This document shows, one piece after another, positions 25,549 to 34,892 of a DNA stretch of 64,000 nt; position 1 is the first letter of the stretch, and every line of letters starts with the position of its first letter. Source of the DNA: Photobacterium sp. CCB-ST2H9. GTDB lineage: Bacteria > Pseudomonadota > Gammaproteobacteria > Enterobacterales > Vibrionaceae. Below the pieces are notes generated by a model, which saw nothing but the letters and a program-made list of their open reading frames with translations, did no database searches and was not told where the DNA came from. The DNA is taken from positions 2,170,001 to 2,234,000 of the forward strand of contig NZ_CP100425.1 of assembly GCF_023151555.2 (NCBI RefSeq). The letters are read 5' to 3'. Both the position numbers and the translations under genes were made by a program.

Positions 25549-28500
25549 TCAGGCCTGCCTGGACGGCAAAGGAACACTGTGGAACAGACGGTAAAGCACC
25601 GGCACCACAACCAAAGTCAGCACGGTGGCAAACCCCAGACCGAACATGATGGTCACCGCCATTGGTTTAAAGAATACATCCGGCAACAACGGAAGCATCC
25701 CCAGAATCGTGGTAATCGCGGCCATACAGACCGGACGAACCCGGCTGACCGCCGCATCAACGACAGCCTCATATTTATCTTTCCCGCTGCTGATTTCGAT
25801 CTCGATCTGATCAAGCAGTACGATCCCATTTTTAATCAGCATCCCCGACAGACTCAGGAAACCCAGCAATGCCATAAAGCCAAAAGGCGTATTCAGCAAC
25901 AGCAGACCGGTTGCCACCCCAATCACCGCCAGCGGAACGGTCGCCCAGACAATCAGTGCCTCTTTCACTTTGTTAAACAGGAAGATGGTGATCAGAAACA
26001 TCATCAGATACCCCATCGGCATTGAACTGAACAGCGAGGCTTTCGCATCACCGGACGATTCATATTCGCCGCCCCATTCCAGCGCATAACCTGGTGGCAG
26101 ATCCAAAGCATCAATCGCAGGCTGAATTCGTTTCTGCACGGTCGCTGCTGTTTCATCCCCCAACGGATCCGGATCGGCCATCACCGTCAGTACCCGTTTT
26201 CTGTCTTTCCGGGCAATCAGCGGATCTTCCCAGCGAACATTGACTGCAGAAATCACCTGTTGCAAAGGCACATAACCCTGAACCGCGGGACTCCAGATTT
26301 TCATGCCCTCAATGGTACTGACATCAACCCGTTCCTGATCCGGCAAGCGCGCCACGATTGGCATCAGCGTGGTGCCTTCTCGGTAAATACCGACCGACAG
26401 ACCTGAAAAAGCCATTTGCAGAAAGTCATCAACATCCTTCTTGGTAATCCCGTAACGCCGGGCCTGACTTTCATTGAACACCGGCTCCAGCACTTTGCTC
26501 CGTTCGCGCCAGTCATGACGGATATTGGCGGTTCCCGGGTCGGCTCGCATGATATCCACCACCTCTTTCGCGAGACCACGCAGCACTGTCGGATCCGGAC
26601 CAATCAGTCGCGCTTCAATTTTCGCGCCGGAAGACGGGCCTAACATGATTTGCTTCAGCTTGTATTCCAGCTCCGGGAAGTCCTTCAGCATCACGGAATG
26701 CACCATCGACATGGTCGGAACAACATCTTCAAACTGTTTCACCCGGATAATCAGCTCACCATAAGCGGCATAACTCTTCTCCGGTGAATACGTCAGCATA
26801 AAGCGCTGTGAACCCTTGCCGGCACTGGTGCTGACAAACTCCACCATGTCGTCCTGCTCAATTTGCTGCTGCAAACGGTTCAGCGCATCATTGGTTGCGC
26901 GAATATCCGTTCCTTCCGGCATCCAGACATCCACCATGAACATCGGAGACGTTGAAGCCGGGAAGAATGACTGTTTAATCAGCGTGAAACCGTATAGGCT
27001 CGCCCCCAGCATCAGCACCAGTGCGACCACGGTCAGCCATGCCCGGCGCATACAGAATTCCAGGAACTTGCGATAAGCAACAAAGACAAAACCTTTGTAC
27101 GGGTCATCCGCTTCACCGCCGTCCGAAATCTTCTGTGATTTGAAGAACAGATCGCCAAAGAAAGGCGTCAGGGAAATAGCGGTAAACCAGCTCAGCATCA
27201 GGGAGATCAGCAGGACGGTAAACAGGGTGCGGGTATACTCACCCGTTGAGTCCTGCGACAGTCCGATCGGTGCAAATGCCATCACTGCGATAACGGTCGC
27301 GCCCAACAGCGGCCATTTGGTTTGCGTGACAATATCAGACGCCGCCTGCAGCCGGGTTCGGCCTTTCTGCATCCCGATCAGGATGCCTTCCACCACGACA
27401 ATGGCATTGTCCACCAGCATCCCGAGCGCAATGACCAGTGCCCCCAGCGAAATTCGCTGCAGATCGATTGCCATCCACTTCATGAACACGAAAGTCGCCA
27501 GAACCGTCAGCAGCAGGATCAGGCCGATCAAGAGTCCGGAACGCAGCCCCATGAAGAACAGCAGAACTACAATCACGATGACCACAGCCTGGCCCAGACT
27601 GATCACAAAACCACTGACTGACTTATCAACTTCCGAAGGCTGGCTGTACACCACGCCAATATCAATCCCGACAGGCTGCTGCTCTTTCAGCTCTGCCAGC
27701 CGGGCCATGACCCGTTTACCGCCGTCTACCACGTTGATCCCGGACACAAAGGAAACCCCGACATTCAATGCCTGCATCCCGTCATAGCTGACAAGATTGT
27801 CCGGAATTTCTTTAAAACCGCGTTTGATCGTGGCCACATCGCGCAGATAAATCAGTCCCTGAGAACCGGCATCTTTGATAATCAGATCACCCAGCGCATC
27901 CACATTCTGGAACTCACCTGTGGTCTGAACCCGGATATATTCGTCACCAACCCGGATACCACCAGCACTGGTCACCAGATTCTGCTGCTGAAGCGTGCCA
28001 TAAATTGTTTGCGGTGAAATCCCCAGATTGCTCAGACGCTGCATGGAGATTTCAATGAAAACCTGCTCCTGCTGCGTTCCCGTCACCTGCACTTTGCCGA
28101 CACCGTCAACCAGTTCAAGCTCGCGGCGCAGATAATCGACGTAGTCATTCAGTTCCCGATAGGAATACCCTTCACCGGTCACCGCCAGCAAAATACCGTA
28201 CACATCACCAAAGTCGTCGATGACTTTGGGGGTGCCGACACCCGGCGGCAGACTCGGTTTGAGATCATTCACCTTACGGCGTAATTCATCCCAGATTTGC
28301 GGCAAGTCATTCGGACCATATTTGTTTTTCATGGTCACCGTGATTTGCGACAGATTCCGACTGGAAATCGAGTTGACCTCGTCAACGTAAGGCAACTGAC
28401 CAATCGCTTTTTCAATCGGGTACGTGACTTCTTCCTCAACCTGCTGAGCCGTGGCCCCCGGGTAAGAAGTAACCACCATGGCATCCTTGATTGTAAACTC

Positions 28501-28620
28501 AGGATCTTCCAGCCGTCCCAGATCCAGAAATGACATCGAGCCCCCAATCAGAAAAATCAGGGTCAGCATCCAGCTGATAACTTTATTTTTAATAAAGTAG
28601 GTTGCGATATCCTGTTTCAT
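25549..28620 (-). CDS. RND efflux permease, VexK-like
   Basis: 1023 residues, the usual RND length. Twelve membrane helices surround two large periplasmic loops. The proton-relay helix reads LGMLVDNAIVVVEG, and PIGLSQDSTGEYTRTLF and LPPGYALEWGGEYE are family landmarks. The pump has two adaptor genes directly upstream and no outer-membrane factor, so it should use TolC encoded elsewhere. Gene order (adaptor, adaptor, permease) is that of vibrio VexIJK, which exports bile salts and detergents; that name is inference from layout. Its start overlaps the adaptor gene by ATGA. It is at the promoter-distal end of the operon. Confidence 0.93.
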   Translation of the reverse strand: MKQDIATYFIKNKVISWMLTLIFLIGGSMSFLDLGRLEDPEFTIKDAMVVTSYPGATAQQVEEEVTYPIEKAIGQLPYVDEVNSISSRNLSQITVTMKNKYGPNDLPQIWDELRRKVNDLKPSLPPGVGTPKVIDDFGDVYGILLAVTGEGYSYRELNDYVDYLRRELELVDGVGKVQVTGTQQEQVFIEISMQRLSNLGISPQTIYGTLQQQNLVTSAGGIRVGDEYIRVQTTGEFQNVDALGDLIIKDAGSQGLIYLRDVATIKRGFKEIPDNLVSYDGMQALNVGVSFVSGINVVDGGKRVMARLAELKEQQPVGIDIGVVYSQPSEVDKSVSGFVISLGQAVVIVIVVLLFFMGLRSGLLIGLILLLTVLATFVFMKWMAIDLQRISLGALVIALGMLVDNAIVVVEGILIGMQKGRTRLQAASDIVTQTKWPLLGATVIAVMAFAPIGLSQDSTGEYTRTLFTVLLISLMLSWFTAISLTPFFGDLFFKSQKISDGGEADDPYKGFVFVAYRKFLEFCMRRAWLTVVALVLMLGASLYGFTLIKQSFFPASTSPMFMVDVWMPEGTDIRATNDALNRLQQQIEQDDMVEFVSTSAGKGSQRFMLTYSPEKSYAAYGELIIRVKQFEDVVPTMSMVHSVMLKDFPELEYKLKQIMLGPSSGAKIEARLIGPDPTVLRGLAKEVVDIMRADPGTANIRHDWRERSKVLEPVFNESQARRYGITKKDVDDFLQMAFSGLSVGIYREGTTLMPIVARLPDQERVDVSTIEGMKIWSPAVQGYVPLQQVISAVNVRWEDPLIARKDRKRVLTVMADPDPLGDETAATVQKRIQPAIDALDLPPGYALEWGGEYESSGDAKASLFSSMPMGYLMMFLITIFLFNKVKEALIVWATVPLAVIGVATGLLLLNTPFGFMALLGFLSLSGMLIKNGIVLLDQIEIEISSGKDKYEAVVDAAVSRVRPVCMAAITTILGMLPLLPDVFFKPMAVTIMFGLGFATVLTLVVVPVLYRLFHSVPLPSRQA

Positions 28621-29711
28621 GAGCTGGCTGCCTCCTGGTCGACAATATTCACTTGCTGACCATCACGGAGACGGTTCACGCCTTCAGTCACAATCACTTC
28701 ACCTTCTTTTAAGCCGGAGACCAGACGCACGCCGTTCGGGACAACTTTATCGGTCACCACCTGGCGTTTAGTCACGGTATGATCCTCGTTTACAACCCAG
28801 ACAAACTTATTCGCAGGGCCAATGTCATCTCCGTCTTCGTTAAACACGGCTTCCAGCGGGATCACCACTTCATCTGAGCGGTAAACCTGCACGCGCTGGG
28901 CATCCACTTTCACTTCCACGGCCGTCCCGTCCAGAATAAATTCGTCCTTCGGCATCGGCATGGTTAAGGTGACCTTGAACGACCCCAATTCAGGATCCGG
29001 TTCGGTGGTGTACTCTTTCAGGTAAGCGGTATATTCATGACCGGTATCCAGAACCACTTTGGTACCCGGATGTCGGTCCTGAACCTGTCTGGCCGTACTT
29101 TTGGAATAAATCATGTCCGGCGCCTGAATGAGAATATCGACATTTTTGGCACTGTGGATATTCATCACCGCTTCCCCGACCTGAACATTCTCAAATTGCT
29201 CCACAGGAACACGGGAAATAACGCCGCTAAACGGTGCATGCAGTTCGGTAAAGGTCAGCCGGAGTTTAGCCAGATTCAGCCTCGCCTTAGCGATTTGTCG
29301 CTGAGCCGCCAGCTCATCAAATTGTGACTGGGCAAGATATCCCTGCTTCACCAGCTTGGCAGAGCGGCGGTACTGGCTGTCGGCCACATTAAACTTGGCC
29401 TGCGCATCATTGACTTCAAGCTGGTAATCCGTCGGATCCAGTTGTGCCAGCAACTGGCCTTCCTTTACGAACTCCCCGGGCTTCACATTCACCTTGATGA
29501 TTTCACCCGGCAGACGGAAAGACAAAACAGATTTATCGGCGGCGGCAGCAACAGCCGGAAAAGACAAAATGGGGGCGCTGTCTTCCATGGTTACGGTGTA
29601 AACCGCAACAGGCTGCGGCATTTTCGGTTCATGCTGCGCTTCCCGGCCGCATCCGGCCAGAACCAAAGCGAAAGCACAAGCGGACAAACGGACTAAAAAG
29701 GTACTCTTCAT
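28617..29711 (-). CDS. RND periplasmic adaptor lipoprotein (second adaptor)
   Basis: 364 residues with signal peptide and lipobox VLAGC (Cys21). The domain order is that of membrane fusion proteins: beta-barrel strands, lipoyl half LPGEIIKVNVKPGEFVKEGQ, a helical hairpin (about residues 95-165), the second lipoyl half FSGVISRVPVEQFENV, and C-terminal barrel and membrane-proximal domains ending VSGLKEGEVIVTEGVNRLRD. It links the permease to the outer-membrane channel. It begins one base after the first adaptor gene stops. Confidence 0.92.
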   Translation of the reverse strand: MKSTFLVRLSACAFALVLAGCGREAQHEPKMPQPVAVYTVTMEDSAPILSFPAVAAAADKSVLSFRLPGEIIKVNVKPGEFVKEGQLLAQLDPTDYQLEVNDAQAKFNVADSQYRRSAKLVKQGYLAQSQFDELAAQRQIAKARLNLAKLRLTFTELHAPFSGVISRVPVEQFENVQVGEAVMNIHSAKNVDILIQAPDMIYSKSTARQVQDRHPGTKVVLDTGHEYTAYLKEYTTEPDPELGSFKVTLTMPMPKDEFILDGTAVEVKVDAQRVQVYRSDEVVIPLEAVFNEDGDDIGPANKFVWVVNEDHTVTKRQVVTDKVVPNGVRLVSGLKEGEVIVTEGVNRLRDGQQVNIVDQEAASS

Positions 29712-29712
29712 C

Positions 29713-30744
29713 TTAAAGACCCCGCTCCTTCACCCATTCCCGCACAACCTGACCTTCTTTCAACTCAGTCACGCCAGAAACGGCAATCGTCTCACCATCT
29801 TCCAGTCCCTCAAGAATCCGGTCATTGTCATCCAGCACAACTTCTACCTGACTGACTTTACCGTCTTCAGCAACCCGCCAGACATAGGTTTTATCATTCT
29901 GACGCAGGATCGCCCGCTCCGGCAGAGCACCAGAACCGGTAAACGGAAGCGCTACCTTCACCTGAGCCGCCATGCCCGGCAGCAGATTCTGGCCAATCGG
30001 TTTCTCCATGGTCAGCGTGACCTGATAGCTCGCTGTTTTGGTATCCGCTTCGGTGTCAATTTCCTTCAGCCTCGCCTCAAAAGCCTGATCAGGAATCGTA
30101 TCGAAAATCACCTGTGCGGTGCGGTCATCACTGGCACTGAGGCGGGTCAGCAACTGTTGCGGCAGCTGAAACGAGACACTCAGCAACCCTTCACTCTGAA
30201 TGTGCATCACCGGCTGTTTTGCCAAGACGTATTCATAATCATTTGCCATCGAAATGGAGACCGTGCCGTTGTAAGGGGCAATGAGCGTCGCATATTTCAG
30301 ATTCGCCTGCTGTTTATCCAATTCAGCTTTGGCCTGATTTCTGGCCGCTTTCGACTGGTCAAAATCCAATTCAGACACCACATTGGTTTTCAGCAGTTCC
30401 GCATTTCGCTTGTACTGCACATTCGCCAGGCTGTAGTTTGCTTTAGCCTGATCAACCAACAGAGTCAGTTCATCCGTTTTCAGCTGAGCAAGCCGCTGGC
30501 CTTTTTTGACCTCTTCCCCATCACGCACATCCACACTTTCCAGCACTCCGGAAACCCGAAAGGCCAGTACAGCTTTATCCCCTGCCTCTACCTGAGCAGG
30601 AAAAGTTCGATAGGTCTGGCTTTCGCCAACCTCAACCACCATCAGCTTTACCGGCCTGGATGCCGGTTCCGGGGCGGATTGGTTCTTTTCGCTGCAACCG
30701 GTTAAACCAGCCGTCAGACACAGGGCCAACAAAGTGAGCCTCAT
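29713..30744 (-). CDS. RND periplasmic adaptor lipoprotein (first adaptor)
   Basis: 343 residues with lipobox GLTGC (Cys17). The fusion-protein layout is the same as in the neighbouring adaptor but the sequence is clearly different: VSGVLESVDVRDGEEVKKGQ is the lipoyl half and YNGTVSISMANDYEYV its partner. Two distinct adaptors for one permease suggest a mixed hexamer, as proposed for TriABC- and VexIJK-type pumps. It is the first gene of the operon, starting at ATG 30744. The upstream 185 bp hold an operator-like dyad and the converse terminator of fumA. Confidence 0.92.
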   Translation of the reverse strand: MRLTLLALCLTAGLTGCSEKNQSAPEPASRPVKLMVVEVGESQTYRTFPAQVEAGDKAVLAFRVSGVLESVDVRDGEEVKKGQRLAQLKTDELTLLVDQAKANYSLANVQYKRNAELLKTNVVSELDFDQSKAARNQAKAELDKQQANLKYATLIAPYNGTVSISMANDYEYVLAKQPVMHIQSEGLLSVSFQLPQQLLTRLSASDDRTAQVIFDTIPDQAFEARLKEIDTEADTKTASYQVTLTMEKPIGQNLLPGMAAQVKVALPFTGSGALPERAILRQNDKTYVWRVAEDGKVSQVEVVLDDNDRILEGLEDGETIAVSGVTELKEGQVVREWVKERGL

Positions 30745-30786
30745 TGATTGCTCTCCAATTCACGACGTCAAAATTTTTCAGCATGA

Positions 30787-30800
30787 TGTATTTACATACA
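30787..30800. promoter_or_regulatory. Operator-like dyad upstream of RND operon
   Basis: TGTAT (30787-30791) TTAC ATACA (30796-30800), 43 bp ahead of the first adaptor start. The TACATACA half resembles AcrR-type TetR sites, but no regulator gene is adjacent. Confidence 0.35.
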
Positions 30801-30862
30801 CACTTTATAGCAAAAAAATGCCATTTTATTGGCTGATACCTTAATAAGAGATTAAACCAACA

Positions 30863-30890
30863 TGAAAAAAAGGAGCCATACGGCTCCTTT
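30863..30890 (-). terminator. Rho-independent terminator of fumA
   Basis: On the minus strand AAAGGAGCC, loop GTAT, GGCTCCTTT (stem 30869-30890), followed by further T residues. It lies 40 bp after the fumarase stop. Confidence 0.88.
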
Positions 30891-30929
30891 GTTTTTCAAA
30901 ATATTTCTGACTGAAAGTTATTTATTCGA

Positions 30930-32444
30930 TCAGGCGTCCATTTCTGCAATTTTGACTTTCCAGATATCCGGACCTGTCTGGTGCGCATTCACACCGTCAG
31001 AATCTACAGCAACGGTGACTGGCATATCCTGAACGTCGAATTCATAGATGGCTTCCATCCCCAGATCTTCGAAGGCAACCACGCGGGATTTCTTAATCGC
31101 TTTGGCCACCAGATACGCAGCACCACCAACCGCCATCAGATAAACAGCTTTGTGATTCTTGATCGATTCAATGGCGATCGGACCACGTTCTGCTTTACCA
31201 ATCATGCCGATCAGACCCGTGTCGGCCAGCATCATATCGGTAAACTTATCCATCCGGGTGGAGGTTGTCGGACCCGCAGGACCCACGACTTCATCACCAA
31301 CAGCATCAACCGGACCAACGTAGTAGATAAAGCGATTGGTAAAATCAACGCCTTCCGGCAGACCCTGACCGCTTTTCAGCATCTCCTGAATACGCTTATG
31401 AGCCGCATCACGACCGGTCAGAATTTTACCGGACAGCAATACAGTTTCGCCGGACTTCCATTCCTGAATTTCTTCTTTGGTGATGTTGTCCAGATTTACA
31501 CGGCGCGTATTCTGACCCACTTCCCAGGTCACTTCCGGCCAGTCTTCCAGCTTCGGCGGTGTCAGTTCAGCAGGTCCGTTACCGTCCAGTGTGAAGTGAA
31601 CGTGACGGGTCGCTGCACAGTTCGGAATCATACACACCGGTTTTGACGCAGCATGGGTCGGCGCTGTCTTGATTTTCACATCCAGCACTGTGGTCAGGCC
31701 GCCCAGACCCTGAGCACCAATACCCAGCTTGTTCACGCGATTGAAGATATCCAGACGCAATTCTTCTTCCGCATTCTGCGGGCCGCGCTCCATCAGATCC
31801 TGAATATCAACGGATTCCATCAGCGATTCTTTCGCCAGTACCGCCGCTTTTTCTGCGGTACCACCGATACCAATGCCCAGCATGCCCGGCGGACACCAGC
31901 CAGCCCCCATCAGCGGAACAGTCTTCTCGACCCATTCTGCGATGTCGTCAGACGGGTTGAGCATCACCATTTTGGTTTTGTTTTCAGAGCCGCCACCTTT
32001 GGCCGCCAACTGAATTTCAACTTTGTCGCCCGGCACCATATCAATGTGCACAACAGCCGGTGCGTTGTCTTTGGTGTTGATGCGTTTACCCGCAGGATCA
32101 GCAACAACAGAAGCACGCAGCGGATTCACCGGGTTGTTATAAGCCTGACGCACACCCTCGTCGATCATTTCCTGCACGGTCAGATCGCTGTCCCACTGAA
32201 CATTCATGCCGATCTTCACGAAACAGGTCACAATGCCTGTATCCTGACAGATCGGGCGATGGCCTTCAGCTGACATACGGGAGTTAATCAGGATCTGCGC
32301 CATGGCATCTTTTGCAGCCTGGCTCTGTTCTTTGTGATAAGCCTTTTCCAGGGCCTGAACAAAATCCAGCGGATGGTAGTAGGAAATGTATTGCAGCGCA
32401 TCAGCTACGCTGCTAATCACATCGTCTTTACGGATGACGGTCAT
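30930..32444 (-). CDS. fumA: Fumarate hydratase class I (iron-sulfur)
   Basis: 504 residues, start ATG 32444 with GAGGG six bases ahead. The class I fumarase features are present: PICQDTGIVTCFVKIG near residue 66, GSENKTKMVMLNPSDD, WCPPGMLGIGIGG, KPVCMIPNCAATRHVHF and VVGPAGPTTSTRMDKF. The conserved cysteines hold an oxygen-sensitive [4Fe-4S] cluster. It interconverts fumarate and malate in the TCA cycle. A single fused protein rather than split alpha and beta chains places it with E. coli FumA/FumB. It is divergent from pabB. Confidence 0.95.
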   Translation of the reverse strand: MTVIRKDDVISSVADALQYISYYHPLDFVQALEKAYHKEQSQAAKDAMAQILINSRMSAEGHRPICQDTGIVTCFVKIGMNVQWDSDLTVQEMIDEGVRQAYNNPVNPLRASVVADPAGKRINTKDNAPAVVHIDMVPGDKVEIQLAAKGGGSENKTKMVMLNPSDDIAEWVEKTVPLMGAGWCPPGMLGIGIGGTAEKAAVLAKESLMESVDIQDLMERGPQNAEEELRLDIFNRVNKLGIGAQGLGGLTTVLDVKIKTAPTHAASKPVCMIPNCAATRHVHFTLDGNGPAELTPPKLEDWPEVTWEVGQNTRRVNLDNITKEEIQEWKSGETVLLSGKILTGRDAAHKRIQEMLKSGQGLPEGVDFTNRFIYYVGPVDAVGDEVVGPAGPTTSTRMDKFTDMMLADTGLIGMIGKAERGPIAIESIKNHKAVYLMAVGGAAYLVAKAIKKSRVVAFEDLGMEAIYEFDVQDMPVTVAVDSDGVNAHQTGPDIWKVKIAEMDA

Positions 32445-32662
32445 AGTTGCCCTCGTTGCTTATTGTCGTATTGCGCGCCTGCGATTTGACGGGTCTGACC
32501 CGGACTGGACAGTAGGGTGCCAGAGGCAGACCAGAGTCTTGAGCTGAATCATCAACAAACCGGAGAAAAGTCGCGGTGCAGGCGTCGCATTTTCATTTTT
32601 ATGATACTCTTGCCCGCAATCTCGCGCTATGCGCCAATCGAACACCTGTCACAAAAAAGAAA

Positions 32663-34039
32663 ATGAAATATTCTGCTGTCTCTCAACTTCAGGTTTTGCA
32701 TCTGGACTATAGCAAGGATGCTATCCTGAGCTGGTTCGAACCCCTTTCTGCTTCGCCGTGGGCGATGTTGCTGCGTTCTGCGGCCGAAGGCCACCCGGAC
32801 AACCGCTATGACATCCTGGTTGCCGATCCGCTGGCAACCCTCGAAACCCGCGGTGATACCAACACCATCACCTATGCCGACGGCACCCGGGAAATCAGAC
32901 AGCAGGACCCGTTCGCCCTGCTGCAAACTCTGCAAGCGGATTTACTGCCCAATGCTGAACCTGTAGCCAATTTACCCTTCATTGGCGGTACACTGGGCTA
33001 CTTCGCCTATGATCTGGGCCGTCAGGTTGAAAAAATGCCGTCGCTTGCCATACAGGATATCCATACGCCGGATATGGCTGTCGGTCTTTACGACTGGGCA
33101 CTGATTGCAGACCATCAGACACAAACACTGACGCTAGTCGCGCCGGAAGTGGACTCTCGCCTTTCCTGGTTAGCGCAGCAACAGGCGCAGCAACAGCAGC
33201 AATCTGCCGGATTCCGGCTGACTTCTGAGTGGCAGGCCAATATGTCACCGGAAAGCTACCGAACCAAATTCGACCAGGTCCAGGCGTATCTGAAAGCCGG
33301 TGATTGCTATCAGATCAATCTGGCCCAACGTTTTCAGGCTGGCTACGAAGGCGATGCATGGCAGGCGTACCAAAAACTGGAACACAGTAATGGTGCGCCG
33401 TTCTCAGCCTTTATCCGTCTTGAGCAGGCCGCAGTATTGTCTGTATCACCGGAGCGCTTCCTGAAACTGGAAGCCAACCAGATTGAAACCAAACCCATTA
33501 AAGGTACCCGGCCGCGTTCTGAAGATCCGGCTCAGGATCAGGCCAATGCAGATGATCTGCGACATGCAGAGAAAGACCGTGCCGAAAACCTGATGATTGT
33601 CGACCTGCTTCGCAATGATATCGGACGGGTTGCGACACCGGGCTCTGTTCGTGTTCCCAGCCTGTTTGCCATAGAAAGTTTTCCGGCAGTCCACCATCTG
33701 GTCAGTACGGTCACTGCAACGCTGAACCCGGAACAGCATTCTGCCGCTGATCTGCTCCGGGCCTGCTTCCCCGGCGGTTCGATTACCGGTGCTCCGAAGG
33801 TACGGGCGATGGAAATTATTGAAGAGCTGGAACCTCATCGGCGCAGCGTTTATTGCGGCAGTATCGGTTATCTCAGCCGCTGTGGCCGTATGGACACCAG
33901 TATCACAATTCGGACGCTGATTACAGAAAACAGCCAGATCTATGCGTGGGCTGGCGGCGGTGTTGTCGCAGACAGTGAGGCAAACAGCGAATACCAGGAA
34001 ACGCTGGACAAGTTGAGCAGGATTCTGCCAATCTTGTAA
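32663..34039 (+). CDS. pabB: Aminodeoxychorismate synthase component I PabB
   Basis: 458 residues from ATG 32663; the longer frame upstream has no family counterpart. The N-terminal half has SPWAMLLRSAAEGHPDNRYD, matching E. coli PabB, and GGTLGYFAYDLGRQVE. The chorismate-binding half shows CYQINLAQRF, the catalytic-lysine block PIKGTRPRSED, DLLRNDIGRVA, FPGGSITGAPKVRAMEIIEE and YCGSIGYLS. With a PabA glutaminase (not in the window) it makes 4-amino-4-deoxychorismate for folate. nudL follows 47 bp downstream, as in many gammaproteobacteria. Confidence 0.95.
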   Translation: MKYSAVSQLQVLHLDYSKDAILSWFEPLSASPWAMLLRSAAEGHPDNRYDILVADPLATLETRGDTNTITYADGTREIRQQDPFALLQTLQADLLPNAEPVANLPFIGGTLGYFAYDLGRQVEKMPSLAIQDIHTPDMAVGLYDWALIADHQTQTLTLVAPEVDSRLSWLAQQQAQQQQQSAGFRLTSEWQANMSPESYRTKFDQVQAYLKAGDCYQINLAQRFQAGYEGDAWQAYQKLEHSNGAPFSAFIRLEQAAVLSVSPERFLKLEANQIETKPIKGTRPRSEDPAQDQANADDLRHAEKDRAENLMIVDLLRNDIGRVATPGSVRVPSLFAIESFPAVHHLVSTVTATLNPEQHSAADLLRACFPGGSITGAPKVRAMEIIEELEPHRRSVYCGSIGYLSRCGRMDTSITIRTLITENSQIYAWAGGGVVADSEANSEYQETLDKLSRILPIL

Positions 34040-34086
34040 CAGACCCTCAACATTTCGCCGGGAGGGGGCGCTGTCAGGATAGTTTC

Positions 34087-34725
34087 ATGATCACTCAGCA
34101 TCACATGCTCAGCCGTTTTCTGCTTGCCCAGCCCGGCCAGTATGACCGCAGCCACCACAGACGCATCAAACAACTTTTGCCTGACAGCAGCCGCTTCAAA
34201 CCTGCGGCTGTGATGATTCCTCTGGTAGCCCGCAATGACGGTTATCATGTGATTCTCACCCGCCGTGCCCGTCATTTGAAACATCATCCCGGCCAGGTGG
34301 CCTTTCCGGGCGGCCGGTTTGAAATTGAAGACGGCGAACTGATGACCACAGCCATCCGGGAAACGCAGGAAGAAATTGGTATTCTCTGCGATAGAAAAGA
34401 TATTCTCGGCCAGCTGCCTGCACTGCCGACGCTGAGCGGGTATATGGTGACCCCCTTCCTGTCAACCATCACTGCCGACTACCAGCCAGTTCTGGATCAC
34501 AATGAAGTCGACAGCATCTTTGAAGTGCCCATCACCTTCCTCCTCGACCCGCGGAATATGCGCACGCAACATTTTATGTTCCGGGGACGATCACATACGA
34601 TCTACGCGATCCCATACAAGGAATATGCCATTTGGGGTGCCACAGCGCAGATCGTCAAAGCTTTGTCACATCAAATATGGGTCGATATCCCAAAGTCAGT
34701 TCAGAATACAGACTCAAACTGCTGA
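34087..34725 (+). CDS. nudL: Nudix hydrolase NudL, putative CoA pyrophosphatase
   Basis: 212 residues from ATG 34087, with AGGA about seven bases upstream. The CoA-type Nudix leader LKHHPGQVAFPGGRFE and the box residues RETQEEIGI are intact. RNDGYHVILTRRARHLKHH before it is typical of YeaB/NudL. The enzyme is thought to split CoA into 3',5'-ADP and phosphopantetheine. The pabB-nudL-sdaA neighbourhood is the same as in E. coli (pabB-yeaB-sdaA), which backs the name. Confidence 0.92.
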   Translation: MITQHHMLSRFLLAQPGQYDRSHHRRIKQLLPDSSRFKPAAVMIPLVARNDGYHVILTRRARHLKHHPGQVAFPGGRFEIEDGELMTTAIRETQEEIGILCDRKDILGQLPALPTLSGYMVTPFLSTITADYQPVLDHNEVDSIFEVPITFLLDPRNMRTQHFMFRGRSHTIYAIPYKEYAIWGATAQIVKALSHQIWVDIPKSVQNTDSNC

Positions 34726-34892
34726 ACCTTTCGCCATCTGAAACAGATTTAAAAAAACTTTTGGTGATCAAACTCTCATTTCCTTGCAACAAATGTTAAA
34801 TAGTGAGCCAGTTTTTTCACAGATCATTTTTTCATACGCCAAATAAGGGAAAATACGCCTGTTCCTGTTCCCTATCTAATTTGGATTTTCCT

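Noticed and set aside
25528..28533. Long plus-strand frames opposite the RND permease gene
   Set aside because: They are antisense shadows of the permease; the minus-strand protein matches a known family along its full length.
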